The position numbers and the translations under genes were made by a program. Under the pieces are notes generated by a model. It made no database searches and was not told the origin of the DNA. It saw only the letters and a program-made list of their open reading frames with translations. From IMG/VR virus record IMGVR_UViG_3300046466_000334, positions 1-20,107 of that record: DNA of 20,107 nucleotides; one strand, written 5' to 3'. Source of the DNA: a virus. Every line of letters begins with the position of its first letter. Position 1 is the first letter of the stretch. Shown here one piece after another: positions 6,531 to 13,960 of this stretch.

Positions 6531-7430
6531 TTATGTTCCTATGGCGTTACCAAACAAGTAAACGTGTACTCGTGCCGCCACATTATATCCTCTCTGAAAA
6601 GCCATCTTTGCAACATCACCTGCCGTTGCAGTTTGCTCTTCTTCTCTGGCTCCTACAGGCATAACCCATACAGGCCATTCAACGCCTTCTGCTCTAAATT
6701 TTTCTATAACAGAATCCATTTCATCCCATTGTCTTTGTTCAGAACCAACAACAAACTTTAATTGTCCTGCTTTAGATAGTTCTGCATATTCGCCAACTAC
6801 TTCTGGAATAATTGCTTTTTTACTTTCTTCACCTGCTACTGTCCATAATTTAGGACTACAACTAAAGAATACTTCTTCATTAATTCTTTTTACCCATTCT
6901 TTAAATGGATCTCTTAACTTCTGTGTGCCGTTAGTTTCAAACGTCATGCTATCAGGCAAGTTACCTTGTCTTTCAAGTTCTTCATATATTCCAACACTTG
7001 CCGCCTGTCCTGTAACCATTAAAGGTTCACCGCCAGTAAAACATAAGTGTTGTCTTTGTTTACTCATAGGATGAAGAAACAATCCTTCTGGATTGCTATC
7101 TGTTTTTAATATATCAACAATCTTATTTGCTAATACAGTAGGAGTTTCTTGTCCCATTAAGTGTTTATACTTCTTTGCCCAAGTATAAGAACTATCGCAA
7201 CCTTTTTCCCATACAGGTAAGTCTTCAACTCTTTTTACTTGGCTTACGTCATAATCCAGGAACGGCAGGTCATATGTATCCGGGTTAGTTGGATCTACTT
7301 GACCAAAGCCGCTACACTGTAAGTTACACAAGAAGAATCTAATCCATGCTGTCGGAACACCAGTATAGTGTCCTTCACCTTGAATGGAGTGAAATATCTC
7401 ACTGTAATAATACTTCTTCTCAGTTGTCAT
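6531..7430 (-). CDS. queE: QueE-like 7-carboxy-7-deazaguanine synthase (radical SAM)
   Basis: QueE converts 6-carboxytetrahydropterin to CDG by radical SAM chemistry. The family signature FHSIQGEG (13-20), with YTGVPTAWIRFFLCNLQC following (22-39), is clear, as are CFTGGEPL (131-138 region) and TFETNGT. The usual cluster motif is CxxxCxxC. Here Cys35 and Cys39 are present but the third position is Phe. The nearest candidate is Cys78 in GCDSSYTW, which resembles the CDT that normally follows the third cysteine, so about 38 residues appear to be inserted within the cluster loop. At about 300 residues it is longer than many QueE (210-250), consistent with this insert. It lies 12 nt after folE. 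SD AGGAGG is at 7 nt spacing. Confidence 0.88.
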   Translation of the reverse strand: MTTEKKYYYSEIFHSIQGEGHYTGVPTAWIRFFLCNLQCSGFGQVDPTNPDTYDLPFLDYDVSQVKRVEDLPVWEKGCDSSYTWAKKYKHLMGQETPTVLANKIVDILKTDSNPEGLFLHPMSKQRQHLCFTGGEPLMVTGQAASVGIYEELERQGNLPDSMTFETNGTQKLRDPFKEWVKRINEEVFFSCSPKLWTVAGEESKKAIIPEVVGEYAELSKAGQLKFVVGSEQRQWDEMDSVIEKFRAEGVEWPVWVMPVGAREEEQTATAGDVAKMAFQRGYNVAARVHVYLFGNAIGT

Positions 7431-7442
7431 TATAAGAGCCTC

Positions 7443-8126
7443 CTAACAAGCAAACTGTTGTTGCAGTTTTACGTTGTCTATAAACTCTTTTTTAGTTGCT
7501 GGATCGTCTTTAAATGCTCCACGTAATACAGTAGTCTGCGTTAAAGAACTATGTGCTTTAATACCTCTGTTCTCACAACAACCATGTGTTGCTTGTACAT
7601 AAACACCAACGTGTTCACTACCTGTTTCTTTTTGTATTGCATTTGCAATCATAACATTAAGTTCTTCTTGCAATGTTCCACGTGTTGCACACCATTGTGC
7701 GATCCTTGTGTACTTACTAAGACCTAAAAGTTTCGGACCTGCAATGATACCAATGTATGCTACTCCTTTAACAGTCTGGTGATGATGTGAACATAAACTT
7801 GTAAGTTCACTCCTTACTACCAACATACCTTCATAACCACCTTCAATGTAGTTTGGAAATGCACTTGGGTTAGGCATCTTATCATAACGTCCGGCCATAA
7901 TCTCATTAATGTACATCTTAGCCATACGTCTTGCAGTATCCATACTGTTAGGATCTGTTTCTGTATCAATTAACAGTTTTTGCAATACATTTTCAAAAGC
8001 AGGAATTGCCTCTTCGATAAGTGCTTGTTTGTCACCTTCTTCGAGTACTTCGCTAATATTATCATTAGCCCAGTAACGAATACCTTGCTCTTTTAGTTTT
8101 GCTTTTATTTCTTCTACTTTACTCAT
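7443..8126 (-). CDS. folE: GTP cyclohydrolase I
   Basis: FolE converts GTP to 7,8-dihydroneopterin triphosphate, the first step of both folate and 7-deazaguanine synthesis. Zinc ligands are visible: Cys112 and His115 in LTSLCSHHH, and Cys183 in THGCCENRGI. GLSKYTRI (135-142) is the conserved substrate-binding stretch, and TARRMAKMY (64-72) belongs to the N-terminal helical part. The length (227 aa) is normal for the family, and all active-site residues are present. It starts with ATG at 8126 after CGGAGA, and is followed by queE with a 12-nt gap. It has a perfect sigma70 promoter and a short hairpin in the leader. Phage folE in this context usually feeds modified-base synthesis; a role in folate supply is the alternative. 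Confidence 0.95.
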   Translation of the reverse strand: MSKVEEIKAKLKEQGIRYWANDNISEVLEEGDKQALIEEAIPAFENVLQKLLIDTETDPNSMDTARRMAKMYINEIMAGRYDKMPNPSAFPNYIEGGYEGMLVVRSELTSLCSHHHQTVKGVAYIGIIAGPKLLGLSKYTRIAQWCATRGTLQEELNVMIANAIQKETGSEHVGVYVQATHGCCENRGIKAHSSLTQTTVLRGAFKDDPATKKEFIDNVKLQQQFAC

Positions 8127-8143
8127 TTACTTCTCCGATGTTA

Positions 8144-8159
8144 AGGCAGTGGATTGCCT
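8144..8159 (-). promoter_or_regulatory. hairpin in the folE leader
   Basis: AGGCA (8159-8155) pairs with TGCCT (8148-8144) around an ATCCAC loop, between the predicted start near 8169 and the ribosome binding site. It is only a 5-bp stem. It does not match the preQ1 or tetrahydrofolate riboswitch consensus that I would expect for this pathway, so a stabilising role or chance is more likely. Confidence 0.35.
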
Positions 8160-8175
8160 GTCTTAGTTGTATTAT

Positions 8176-8204
8176 ATTATACGATATATTTAGATCAATG
8201 TCAA
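8176..8204 (-). promoter_or_regulatory. perfect consensus sigma70 promoter for folE-queE
   Basis: TTGACA (8204-8199), 17-bp spacer, TATAAT (8181-8176), all 12 bases consensus. A second overlapping TATAAT follows at 8176-8171. The start would be near 8169, giving a leader of about 43 nt before folE. It makes folE-queE the head of a separately controlled unit. Confidence 0.95.
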
Positions 8205-8221
8205 ACACTTTATATATGGAT

Positions 8222-8425
8222 TTAACCAAAGTATTTGTTGAGCATTTCTAAACGATCGTGCGCCTGAGCCATTTTATCCAATTCCTTTTGGATGGTCTCA
8301 ATAATATCTGAGTGTTCACCAATTCCAACTACCTGTTGCATGTACACTTCGATATTAGCCTTGTGCAAGTCAATCTCTGCTTCTGCATGTTTTCTTGCCG
8401 CATCTATCATTACTTGTTTCAACAT
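8222..8425 (-). CDS. small helical phage protein (67 aa)
   Basis: A 67-residue, almost wholly helical protein with heptad-like spacing (ARKHAEAEIDLHKANIEVYM near the N-terminus; IIETIQKELDKM and RLEMLNKYF near the end), interrupted by a GIGEHSD turn at about 34-40. It is probably a small coiled-coil dimer. The function is unknown; it looks like a family common in T4-like marine phages. The ATG at 8425 overlaps the stop of the SGNH-like gene by 7 bases and has AAAGGAAG upstream. The folE promoter starts just after it. Confidence 0.8.
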   Translation of the reverse strand: MLKQVMIDAARKHAEAEIDLHKANIEVYMQQVVGIGEHSDIIETIQKELDKMAQAHDRLEMLNKYFG

Positions 8426-9231
8426 AAACTTCCTTTCATGTTAGGGATATATTCGTTTGCAATAAGAGTATGTGCTTCTAAATTGAAATGCTCATCATCT
8501 ACTACAAAGTCTTGTAATTCACCCTTGGTTAATAAAAACTGTGTTGCAGTTTTTTCTGATACGTCCGCTTGTACGTTCCCAATGATATTTAGATCTTTAG
8601 GTAGCCAAGTCTGGTCGTTTATGGCAAAGATTTTTAACACCGCGTTGTTTTCTTTGCACATTTGATTCCAAAGATATACTTCTTTGAAAAACTGTCTTTG
8701 ATTAACAACAGTCATTACTTCGTACCATGCTTTTACTCTTTGGTAACCTTCCTGTTGTAAGTTTGGTTCAACTAAATCAAACGGATCAAACTTCATACTT
8801 AATGTTGGTTGTATTGCATAATCACCAGACATAGTTATACGTCCGCCATCAAAACTTTTAAGTTCGTCATTCCACATATTAATATTATAACAATCAATAC
8901 GTCCTTTTGTTTCTTCTTGCATCATATGAGCATCAAGTGGAATAATGTTTTCGTAATAACAAGGATTACTAAATCCTAATCTATAACGATTCCAATATGT
9001 TTGTTGTATAACAACTTCGTCAATGTCGTCATACTTTTTAAACAAGAAAGCAAGACGCTCACTATAATCATACCAACCTCTACCAGGACAAGCAAATATC
9101 ACACCGTCCTTGTTTTGATTGTTAATATAAACTTCCGCCCAGTTGTTATCATTCCAACGGTCACGTATACCATCGGGAGCAGGGAATTGATATCCTGCAC
9201 TATGACTACAACCTATAACGGCAGTTCTCAT
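8419..9231 (-). CDS. SGNH/GDSL hydrolase-like protein (270 aa)
   Basis: The N-terminus AVIGCSHSAGY has the block-I signature of SGNH hydrolases (GDSx), with Ser9 as candidate nucleophile. The C-terminus VVDDEHFNLEAHTLIA has the block-V DxxH (Asp245, His248) followed by the usual helix. These are the two most diagnostic elements. Blocks II and III (Gly and Asn) are not clear to me. Enzymes of this fold are esterases, acetylhydrolases or lipases, and in phages could trim acetyl groups from host polysaccharide. The ATG at 9231 is preferred because it gives the TAATG overlap and an AAGGAG at 10-nt spacing; a TTG nine bases upstream would sit too close to that site. No signal peptide is present. 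Confidence 0.65.
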   Translation of the reverse strand: MRTAVIGCSHSAGYQFPAPDGIRDRWNDNNWAEVYINNQNKDGVIFACPGRGWYDYSERLAFLFKKYDDIDEVVIQQTYWNRYRLGFSNPCYYENIIPLDAHMMQEETKGRIDCYNINMWNDELKSFDGGRITMSGDYAIQPTLSMKFDPFDLVEPNLQQEGYQRVKAWYEVMTVVNQRQFFKEVYLWNQMCKENNAVLKIFAINDQTWLPKDLNIIGNVQADVSEKTATQFLLTKGELQDFVVDDEHFNLEAHTLIANEYIPNMKGSLC

Positions 9232-9623
9232 TATACGCAATCTCCTTCAAGAAATAAATCTGGTTGTTTAGGATTTGAAATTGTATACTTTTGCATATTA
9301 GGAATAACTCCACGTACACCGCCTTTAGGATCAGACATGTCGCCTTTGCGTCTTGGAATTAAATGTACGTGTGGATACATAACAGTTTGTCCTGCTTCTT
9401 CTCCAACGTTCTGTCCTACATTAAAAGCATCACAGTAGCCACGTTCAACCCAATCGTAACCCCATTTATATGCCGCTTCCCAACACTTAACAATATCTTG
9501 CCAAGACTGCTCTTTCGGTACAAAAAGAAGATGTCCTTCTGTTACTGGATACTTGTCTTTAAAAACTGTAAAACCTTTAGCATCAAGTAAAACATCTTTC
9601 CATGGTGTTTCGTTAAATTGCAT
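9231..9623 (-). CDS. HIT-family nucleotide hydrolase/transferase
   Basis: A 130-aa histidine-triad fold protein. The motif GQTVMYPHVHLIPR (78-91) matches the HIT signature HxHxHxx except that the first His is Tyr83. The catalytic His85 and the third His87 remain. VPKEQSWQDI (35-44 region) and the following helix also fit the family (FVPKxH-type segment), as does GGVRGVIP after the triad. HIT proteins cleave nucleotide phosphoanhydrides or phosphoramidates, or transfer nucleotides. It lies between a phosphoribosyltransferase gene and an SGNH-like gene with no gaps, so a nucleotide-related job is likely, but the substrate is unknown. Confidence 0.85.
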   Translation of the reverse strand: MQFNETPWKDVLLDAKGFTVFKDKYPVTEGHLLFVPKEQSWQDIVKCWEAAYKWGYDWVERGYCDAFNVGQNVGEEAGQTVMYPHVHLIPRRKGDMSDPKGGVRGVIPNMQKYTISNPKQPDLFLEGDCV

Positions 9624-10196
9624 TTAATATACTCCTACGTTTTCCCAAGGATAAACCAACCAGACGTCTTCCTCGGCTTTGTTAACTTCATGACAACTAT
9701 AACTCACCTGGCTAAAGTTGCTGGCTAAATTTTCTGTAAGTGTAGCAAATTTTACACTGTTTCCCCATACCGCATTCCAGGCAACATCTTCTTGTGGCAA
9801 ACAACCACTTTGCCAATCATTCTTAATCCAATTAAATGTAGCACCAGTATCGTTGATGTCATCTACAATAAGTATCTTCTTTCTTAAACTTGGATCCCAT
9901 CTTGAACCTGCAACCTTAGTTGTTGTACCTGTGGTATCTTCATTGTAACCAAATGCATCACTGGCCATCCAGGCGGCACTATCATTATAGCCACCCTTCT
10001 CTCCATCACGTAAACTTACCTTAAGTGCTTCGCAACGTATTCCTGTCATGTTACTAATAATAGTTGCAGGAACATTACCACCTCGTGTAATGCCTACAAT
10101 ATAGTCAGGACGCCAATCGTCCTTGTACATCTGATTTATAATACTTTGACACATATTTTCTACGTCAGTCCAAGTATAATAATGCTTCTTAACCAT
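9624..10196 (-). CDS. type I phosphoribosyltransferase-like protein (190 aa)
   Basis: The PRPP-binding loop LIVDDINDTGAT (109-120) is the classical type-I PRTase signature. IVGITRGGNVPA (33-44) is the conserved first-half loop with a PPi-binding Arg-Gly-Gly. These enzymes join a base to PRPP (salvage), and some act as regulators. The sequence does not tell which base is used. The ATG at 10196 follows AGGAG by 6 nt; the open frame further upstream has only a TTG, and that stretch is the shifted frame of the oxygenase gene. The start overlaps the previous stop by 8 bases. The following gene is a HIT protein with no gap, so the pair may act on related nucleotides. Confidence 0.88.
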   Translation of the reverse strand: MVKKHYYTWTDVENMCQSIINQMYKDDWRPDYIVGITRGGNVPATIISNMTGIRCEALKVSLRDGEKGGYNDSAAWMASDAFGYNEDTTGTTTKVAGSRWDPSLRKKILIVDDINDTGATFNWIKNDWQSGCLPQEDVAWNAVWGNSVKFATLTENLASNFSQVSYSCHEVNKAEEDVWLVYPWENVGVY

Positions 10197-10821
10197 AGTT
10201 TCTCCTAATTTGTAATACGTCTTGATTACCTTGTTGAACAATTATTCCAGTACCGTTGCCTTTACCTGCCTCAACAAATTTAAGTGCAGGAACAAATCTT
10301 GCAGTGTTTCTAAATCCTGTAGCACTATGATTAATGCTACTCTTAAAGAAACAGAACCTGCCTGGTATTGGTGCGATACTTAACACCAATGGATCTGTGT
10401 TTCCTTGTATATCTTGAAGTTTATATCCATCAAGATCATCTTTAGTAATATAGAACTTTGTTTCTCCTTTATCATCAGGCTTCCATGATGTATTGCAGTA
10501 ATAAAGCAATGTCCAATCACAATCATCTTTGTGATAGTATGCATCTTCGCCTGTTGCAAAAAAGTTTAAGTTACTTCTACGGTATTCTAATCCTTCAAGG
10601 TCTTTTAGTTTTTCATTAACTACGTTCCATAAAGTTTGCCATGAATGAGTAGGCTCAAAGTCAAAGCATTGTAATCCTGTAGGTGGTTGATCTGGATTGT
10701 CTCTCGTACCCCACTTAAACGGAACATCTTGAATATTCTTTTCAAGAGCACCTATAGTATTAGGTGTAAACACGTTATCGTATGTTATTATAAGTCCGCC
10801 AAAGTAAGATGTTCTATCCAA
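10189..10821 (-). CDS. prolyl-4-hydroxylase-like 2OG-Fe(II) oxygenase (210 aa)
   Basis: The clearest 2OG oxygenase in the window. The HxD iron motif is YYHKDDCDW (His97, Asp99), the distal His is in SSINHSATG (His165), and Arg175 in RNTARF would bind 2-oxoglutarate. The order and spacing match the P4Hc type. Family members hydroxylate proteins or, less often, nucleic acids or small molecules; the substrate here is unknown. The start is a TTG at 10821, with GGGAG about 8 nt upstream and no usable in-frame ATG nearby; it overlaps the cupin gene by 8 bases. It is followed directly by the phosphoribosyltransferase gene. Confidence 0.88.
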   Translation of the reverse strand: MDRTSYFGGLIITYDNVFTPNTIGALEKNIQDVPFKWGTRDNPDQPPTGLQCFDFEPTHSWQTLWNVVNEKLKDLEGLEYRRSNLNFFATGEDAYYHKDDCDWTLLYYCNTSWKPDDKGETKFYITKDDLDGYKLQDIQGNTDPLVLSIAPIPGRFCFFKSSINHSATGFRNTARFVPALKFVEAGKGNGTGIIVQQGNQDVLQIRRNYG

Positions 10822-11332
10822 TGTTATTCTCCCGTTCGTTCAAGTATTCTTCATTATGAACCCATCTGTAACCTGCATTGGCCCATTCATTACCTGAGTT
10901 ACCATATACGAAACGTACAAATCCCCATTCCTTTTCTTTACGTCCCATATAAAAAATACTCCAACAAGGTATTTCATTTCCATCTTCGTCTTTAGCAAGT
11001 TCTAACCAATGTAAGTCATCTGCTTTTCTAAAACGGAAACTACCAGGTCCACGCCATACTTTTGTTGAACCAACGACAGCACCTTCCTGTGAATGTATTG
11101 GAATGTGTTCCCAATATCCACCTTTAATAATAAATGCTCCCCAATTCCAAGGATGATCATGCAATGTAGGTTCATCACTTACAAGAACCTTATGCAATGT
11201 AATATTGAAAGGAAACTTCTTTCTATCTTTTAGAAACAAGTAGTAACGAACAAGATATGGTATCTTGCCTGTTCTATCTGTAATAACTCGGCGTCTTCCG
11301 AGCATGTCCATTATTTTAGAAAGGAAGTTCAT
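10814..11332 (-). CDS. cupin-fold protein (172 aa)
   Basis: The stretch ITLHKVLVSDEPTLHDHPWNWG (about 44-65, shown here by its motif ends) holds the cupin metal set: His58 and His60 in LHDHP, Glu75 in GGYWE, and a later His108 in DDLHWLEL. His47 precedes them. The fold is thus metal-binding and could be a dioxygenase, epimerase or isomerase. It is common as an unannotated family in T4-like marine phages. The ATG at 11332 lies inside the previous gene (17-base overlap) and has only a weak AAAG upstream, so a later ATG at 11311 remains possible. Its neighbour downstream is an iron oxygenase. Confidence 0.7.
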   Translation of the reverse strand: MNFLSKIMDMLGRRRVITDRTGKIPYLVRYYLFLKDRKKFPFNITLHKVLVSDEPTLHDHPWNWGAFIIKGGYWEHIPIHSQEGAVVGSTKVWRGPGSFRFRKADDLHWLELAKDEDGNEIPCWSIFYMGRKEKEWGFVRFVYGNSGNEWANAGYRWVHNEEYLNERENNIG

Positions 11333-11615
11333 CTTTATAATCGTCTTTCACTAAATTGTATACTTCTAAAAATTTTTCATATTGTATTTTTAAAGCAGGA
11401 TATTGTTTAATCATTTCTTGTACTTTGTATTCGCTTGGCCATGTTTCTTCTTTGTATGATGTGCCTGCAAAGTCAGTGTTAATTGTTAATGGAGTAGTAC
11501 CGTCTTGACCATCTAAGTCTGAAATGTCAAATGTGTATGTTGGTGTTTCACTCACTATACCGCCAACTGTTTCACCACTGTATGTAAGTGTATAATCAGT
11601 GCTATCATCGTCCAT
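11316..11615 (-). CDS. acidic phage protein of unknown function (99 aa)
   Basis: An acidic, Thr/Ser/Asp-rich N-terminal half of beta character (YTLTYSGETVGG, YTFDISDLDG), then a helical C-terminal half (SEYKVQEMIKQYPALKIQYEKF). This two-part build resembles a family seen in T4-like marine phages whose role I do not know. I chose ATG at 11615, giving MDDDSTDY, because GGAG lies 7 nt upstream; ATG at 11618 is equally in frame and only 4 nt from it. A TTG at 11627 overlaps the ribosome site and is unlikely to be used. It overlaps the glycosyltransferase gene by 11 bases. Confidence 0.7.
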   Translation of the reverse strand: MDDDSTDYTLTYSGETVGGIVSETPTYTFDISDLDGQDGTTPLTINTDFAGTSYKEETWPSEYKVQEMIKQYPALKIQYEKFLEVYNLVKDDYKDELPF

Positions 11616-12660
11616 CATTATCTCCAATAGTTTTATATAATGCTTTTCCTGAAAAGAACTCGCCTTTCAGTTTATTAACTTGTTGTTGTACTTTTAGCAA
11701 GTACTTGTCATAGTTCTCAACATAATCTGTAATAAGATTCATTACTTTTTGTTTATGTTTTTTGTAACTATCTAAGTCTTGTGTCCATTCACTTGGATAT
11801 AAAAACTCTGGCAATGCCATTTCACTGTAACTTAATCTATCTGGCATCATTGGCAATGCATCTACAAGAGCACCTTCATACCAACTAATACCTAATGTTT
11901 CTTGTAAGTTAGCACTAAACACAACCTTTGCTTCACCTAATAAATTATGATATTCATTTTTAGTAAGTTCACGTTCTTGACAAATAACAAATTCGTATTG
12001 TGTCATGCTTTCTTTTAAATCTCTAAATATATCAACTTGCTTCTCTGGAGCAATTCTATGCGGAAACAAAATCATGTTTTTCTTTGTCATGCCTTTGTAC
12101 TGTGCAAAACTATTTGCCAAGTACTCCATAGGCCAACCTACTATGTTTGACTTTGTTAATAATGTTGGAAAACTTTGTATATACAGTTGTTTATGAAACT
12201 CTGTTGCAAAAAAATTATTATCATAGCATTCATACATACTACGTTCTGCACTTCTACACCAATCAGCATCACCAATTAATCTTCCTAAGAAGTCTTGTGG
12301 ATCATAACTGCCGGCGTGCCACATACCACCTACCTTAATCTTAACACCAAGTAATTCAGCCATATACTTTAATTGTATTACAGTTGGATTCCAAGCATCT
12401 GTGTATAGGAAGTAGTCGCCATCTTTAATTTCACCATTAGCAAATAGTCTGCTAATTTCTAACATTTGCTGAGACTTATAATTGTTAGTCCCTGCAAAGT
12501 TAAGGAATGCCCCAGGCGTTGTAGCCTGAGGCACTTCTCCGCCACTAATAACAACTACCTCAGAATTAGTTGCACGTTTCATTTGCTTTGGAAGATGTTC
12601 CTTCCACTGCTTTGTGTAACGTGTATCAACTGCTTCAATGTCTACGATGTAAATTGTCAT
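11605..12660 (-). CDS. GT-B glycosyltransferase (351 aa)
   Basis: A GT4-like two-domain transferase. The second domain begins about LFPHRIAPEKQVD (198-210), a typical N-loop of the nucleotide-sugar domain. It then carries the EX7E motif with Glu254 and Glu262 in QETLGISWYEGALVDALP. The N-terminal domain includes a Rossmann-type start, MTIYIVDIEAVD, and a TDAWNP acceptor region. The donor and acceptor cannot be read from sequence. Possible acceptors are host lipopolysaccharide, virion protein or DNA; the last is attractive because base-modification genes are close by, but nothing in the sequence proves it. ATG at 12660 follows AAGGAGAC at good spacing. Confidence 0.85.
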   Translation of the reverse strand: MTIYIVDIEAVDTRYTKQWKEHLPKQMKRATNSEVVVISGGEVPQATTPGAFLNFAGTNNYKSQQMLEISRLFANGEIKDGDYFLYTDAWNPTVIQLKYMAELLGVKIKVGGMWHAGSYDPQDFLGRLIGDADWCRSAERSMYECYDNNFFATEFHKQLYIQSFPTLLTKSNIVGWPMEYLANSFAQYKGMTKKNMILFPHRIAPEKQVDIFRDLKESMTQYEFVICQERELTKNEYHNLLGEAKVVFSANLQETLGISWYEGALVDALPMMPDRLSYSEMALPEFLYPSEWTQDLDSYKKHKQKVMNLITDYVENYDKYLLKVQQQVNKLKGEFFSGKALYKTIGDNDGR

Positions 12661-12670
12661 TAGTGTCTCC

Positions 12671-13273
12671 TTATTTTAGTGCATACTTCTTTTGAAGTTG
12701 TTTCAACAATAGTCCGTATGCTGGTAGGAATACAATTAAGCCTACTGCAATTTTGAGTACAGTTTGTGATCCTGCAATCTCAACCCAGTTAGCCGCCATG
12801 TATTCATCTGCCGAGTTATTAAATGCGACAGCAAAGAACGTATACGTGTCAATGATGTTCGCCGCGATAGTAGATACCGCAGGTGCTAACCACCAATTCT
12901 TTGTAAACGCTTCTCTAATGTATTGGAATACATATACATCAAGCATTGTACCAATAGCATAAGCCGTTGCCGAAGCAAAACCAATACGCATTGCTACTGA
13001 TTGTGGTGCTCCTTCTGCAAGTACAACTGCAATGGATCCAATGATTGCCAATGGATACGCCGCCGCGATTGTTGATCTTGCAATATTTTTTCCAAGTAGT
13101 CTAACAGTCAAGTCCGTTGCTATTACAACTAATGGGAAAGTAAATGCCGCCCACGTTAGTTTCACACCTGCAATTTCTACAGGGATTGCCACCAACGCAT
13201 TTGAAACAGTGATCACGATAACGTGAAGTGCCACTAATTTCATCAGCATACTTTTATCTACGTCTTTGAACAT
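12671..13273 (-). CDS. yhhQ: YhhQ-type queuosine-precursor transporter
   Basis: A 200-aa polytopic membrane protein of the YhhQ/VUT family, known in bacteria to take up preQ0 and preQ1. About six hydrophobic spans can be seen. Family features are FPLVVIATDLTVRLLG (46-61), with Asp54 and Arg58 inside the membrane region, GTMLDVYVFQYIRE (108-121) and STIAANIIDTYTFFAVAF (134-151). In a phage it would supplement the cell's supply of 7-deazaguanine base, fitting the FolE-QueD-QueE-DpdA genes. It is followed by the glycosyltransferase after 10 nt and preceded by a small basic gene with no gap. The ATG at 13273 follows AGGAGG. Confidence 0.88.
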   Translation of the reverse strand: MFKDVDKSMLMKLVALHVIVITVSNALVAIPVEIAGVKLTWAAFTFPLVVIATDLTVRLLGKNIARSTIAAAYPLAIIGSIAVVLAEGAPQSVAMRIGFASATAYAIGTMLDVYVFQYIREAFTKNWWLAPAVSTIAANIIDTYTFFAVAFNNSADEYMAANWVEIAGSQTVLKIAVGLIVFLPAYGLLLKQLQKKYALK

Positions 13274-13507
13274 TTAAGTCCTCCTATACATCTTCTTTTT
13301 ATTTGGCTTGTACTTAGGCTTCTTGCCTTGAGTGAACAAAACGTATGTTCTCCAAGCCTCGCTTTTGTTGTTATAAAGATCACGTTCGTCAAAGCGATAA
13401 GAACGTCCGTAACCCGTTACCCAAGAAGTCTTTGAACAAAAGTCCTTGAATTTCTCGAGATCAGTGAACACCTGCTCATAGGCTTCACGATTAAATTTGA
13501 GTGACAT
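13274..13507 (-). CDS. small basic protein of unknown function (77 aa)
   Basis: No function recognised. The N-terminal half is helical (REAYEQVFTDLEKFKDF). The middle has a Tyr/Arg-rich segment (WVTGYGRSYRFDERD). The tail is strongly basic (KKPKYKPNKKKMYRR), which would suit nucleic-acid binding. It lies between the QueD-like gene (12-nt gap) and the transporter (no gap), so it is co-transcribed with the deazaguanine genes. ATG at 13507 has AGAGGA upstream. Confidence 0.7.
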   Translation of the reverse strand: MSLKFNREAYEQVFTDLEKFKDFCSKTSWVTGYGRSYRFDERDLYNNKSEAWRTYVLFTQGKKPKYKPNKKKMYRRT

Positions 13508-13519
13508 CGCATTTTTCCT

Positions 13520-13960
13520 CTATCTTGCATACTCAATATGGGCACCGTTTTCTCCATCTTCACTTACGTCAATATGGACTTCACGGCCTGGGTGTTTAGC
13601 ATTGATCTCTTTGTAAAGATCATCTGCCATCATTTCACAACTCTTATAATCTAACTCTAATGTTTTCTCCTCATAAAGTTTTTCTAACCATCTTTTAAAT
13701 TGTATAAACTCGATATCTCTATCATTGTGTGTAACTGTGATTGCTACCTTAAAATGAAAGATGTGTCTGTGTGGATATCCTAAGAAACTAACATCATACT
13801 CATCACCTGTTGCAAGTGCTGGATCATCTAATGCCGCCGGATACTTGTGAATACCTTCCTTACGGAAAGTTACCCAAATCATTCGTTTTGCTGTATTCAT
13901 AATTCTTGCCTTGTTGTCTTTATCTGATTGTTCTTTAATTAACTGATCTGTCATACTCAT
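13520..13960 (-). CDS. queD: QueD-like 6-carboxytetrahydropterin synthase homologue
   Basis: A 146-aa member of the PTPS/QueD fold, expected to convert the FolE product to 6-carboxytetrahydropterin. Zinc ligands are His38 in GIHKYP and His64/His66 in YPHRHIFHF. SCEMMADDL (107-115) is the counterpart of the T-S-E-N helix, and VSEDGENGA (132-140) the end strand. Canonical QueD has CxxxHGH and folate-type PTPS-III has ExxHGH; here the corresponding residues are Leu60 and Gly61, so neither catalytic residue is present. The family is known in phages from memory, but enzymatic proof is lacking to me. The first ATG (13960) forms a 4-base ATGA overlap with the aminotransferase gene. The second ATG (13954) coincides with a predicted transcription start. 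Confidence 0.78.
   Translation of the reverse strand: MSMTDQLIKEQSDKDNKARIMNTAKRMIWVTFRKEGIHKYPAALDDPALATGDEYDVSFLGYPHRHIFHFKVAITVTHNDRDIEFIQFKRWLEKLYEEKTLELDYKSCEMMADDLYKEINAKHPGREVHIDVSEDGENGAHIEYAR

Noticed and set aside
8127-8175. Possible preQ1 or tetrahydrofolate riboswitch in the folE leader
   Set aside because: Only a 5-bp stem is present and no pseudoknot or consensus core of either riboswitch class can be drawn.
9232-9240. TTG start nine bases upstream of the SGNH-like ATG
   Set aside because: The AAGGAG would be too close to the TTG, while ATG 9231 has proper spacing and the genome's usual TAATG overlap.
10197-10241. N-terminal extension of the phosphoribosyltransferase from a TTG
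   Set aside because: The extra 15 codons are the shifted frame of the oxygenase gene; ATG 10196 has AGGAG 6 nt upstream.
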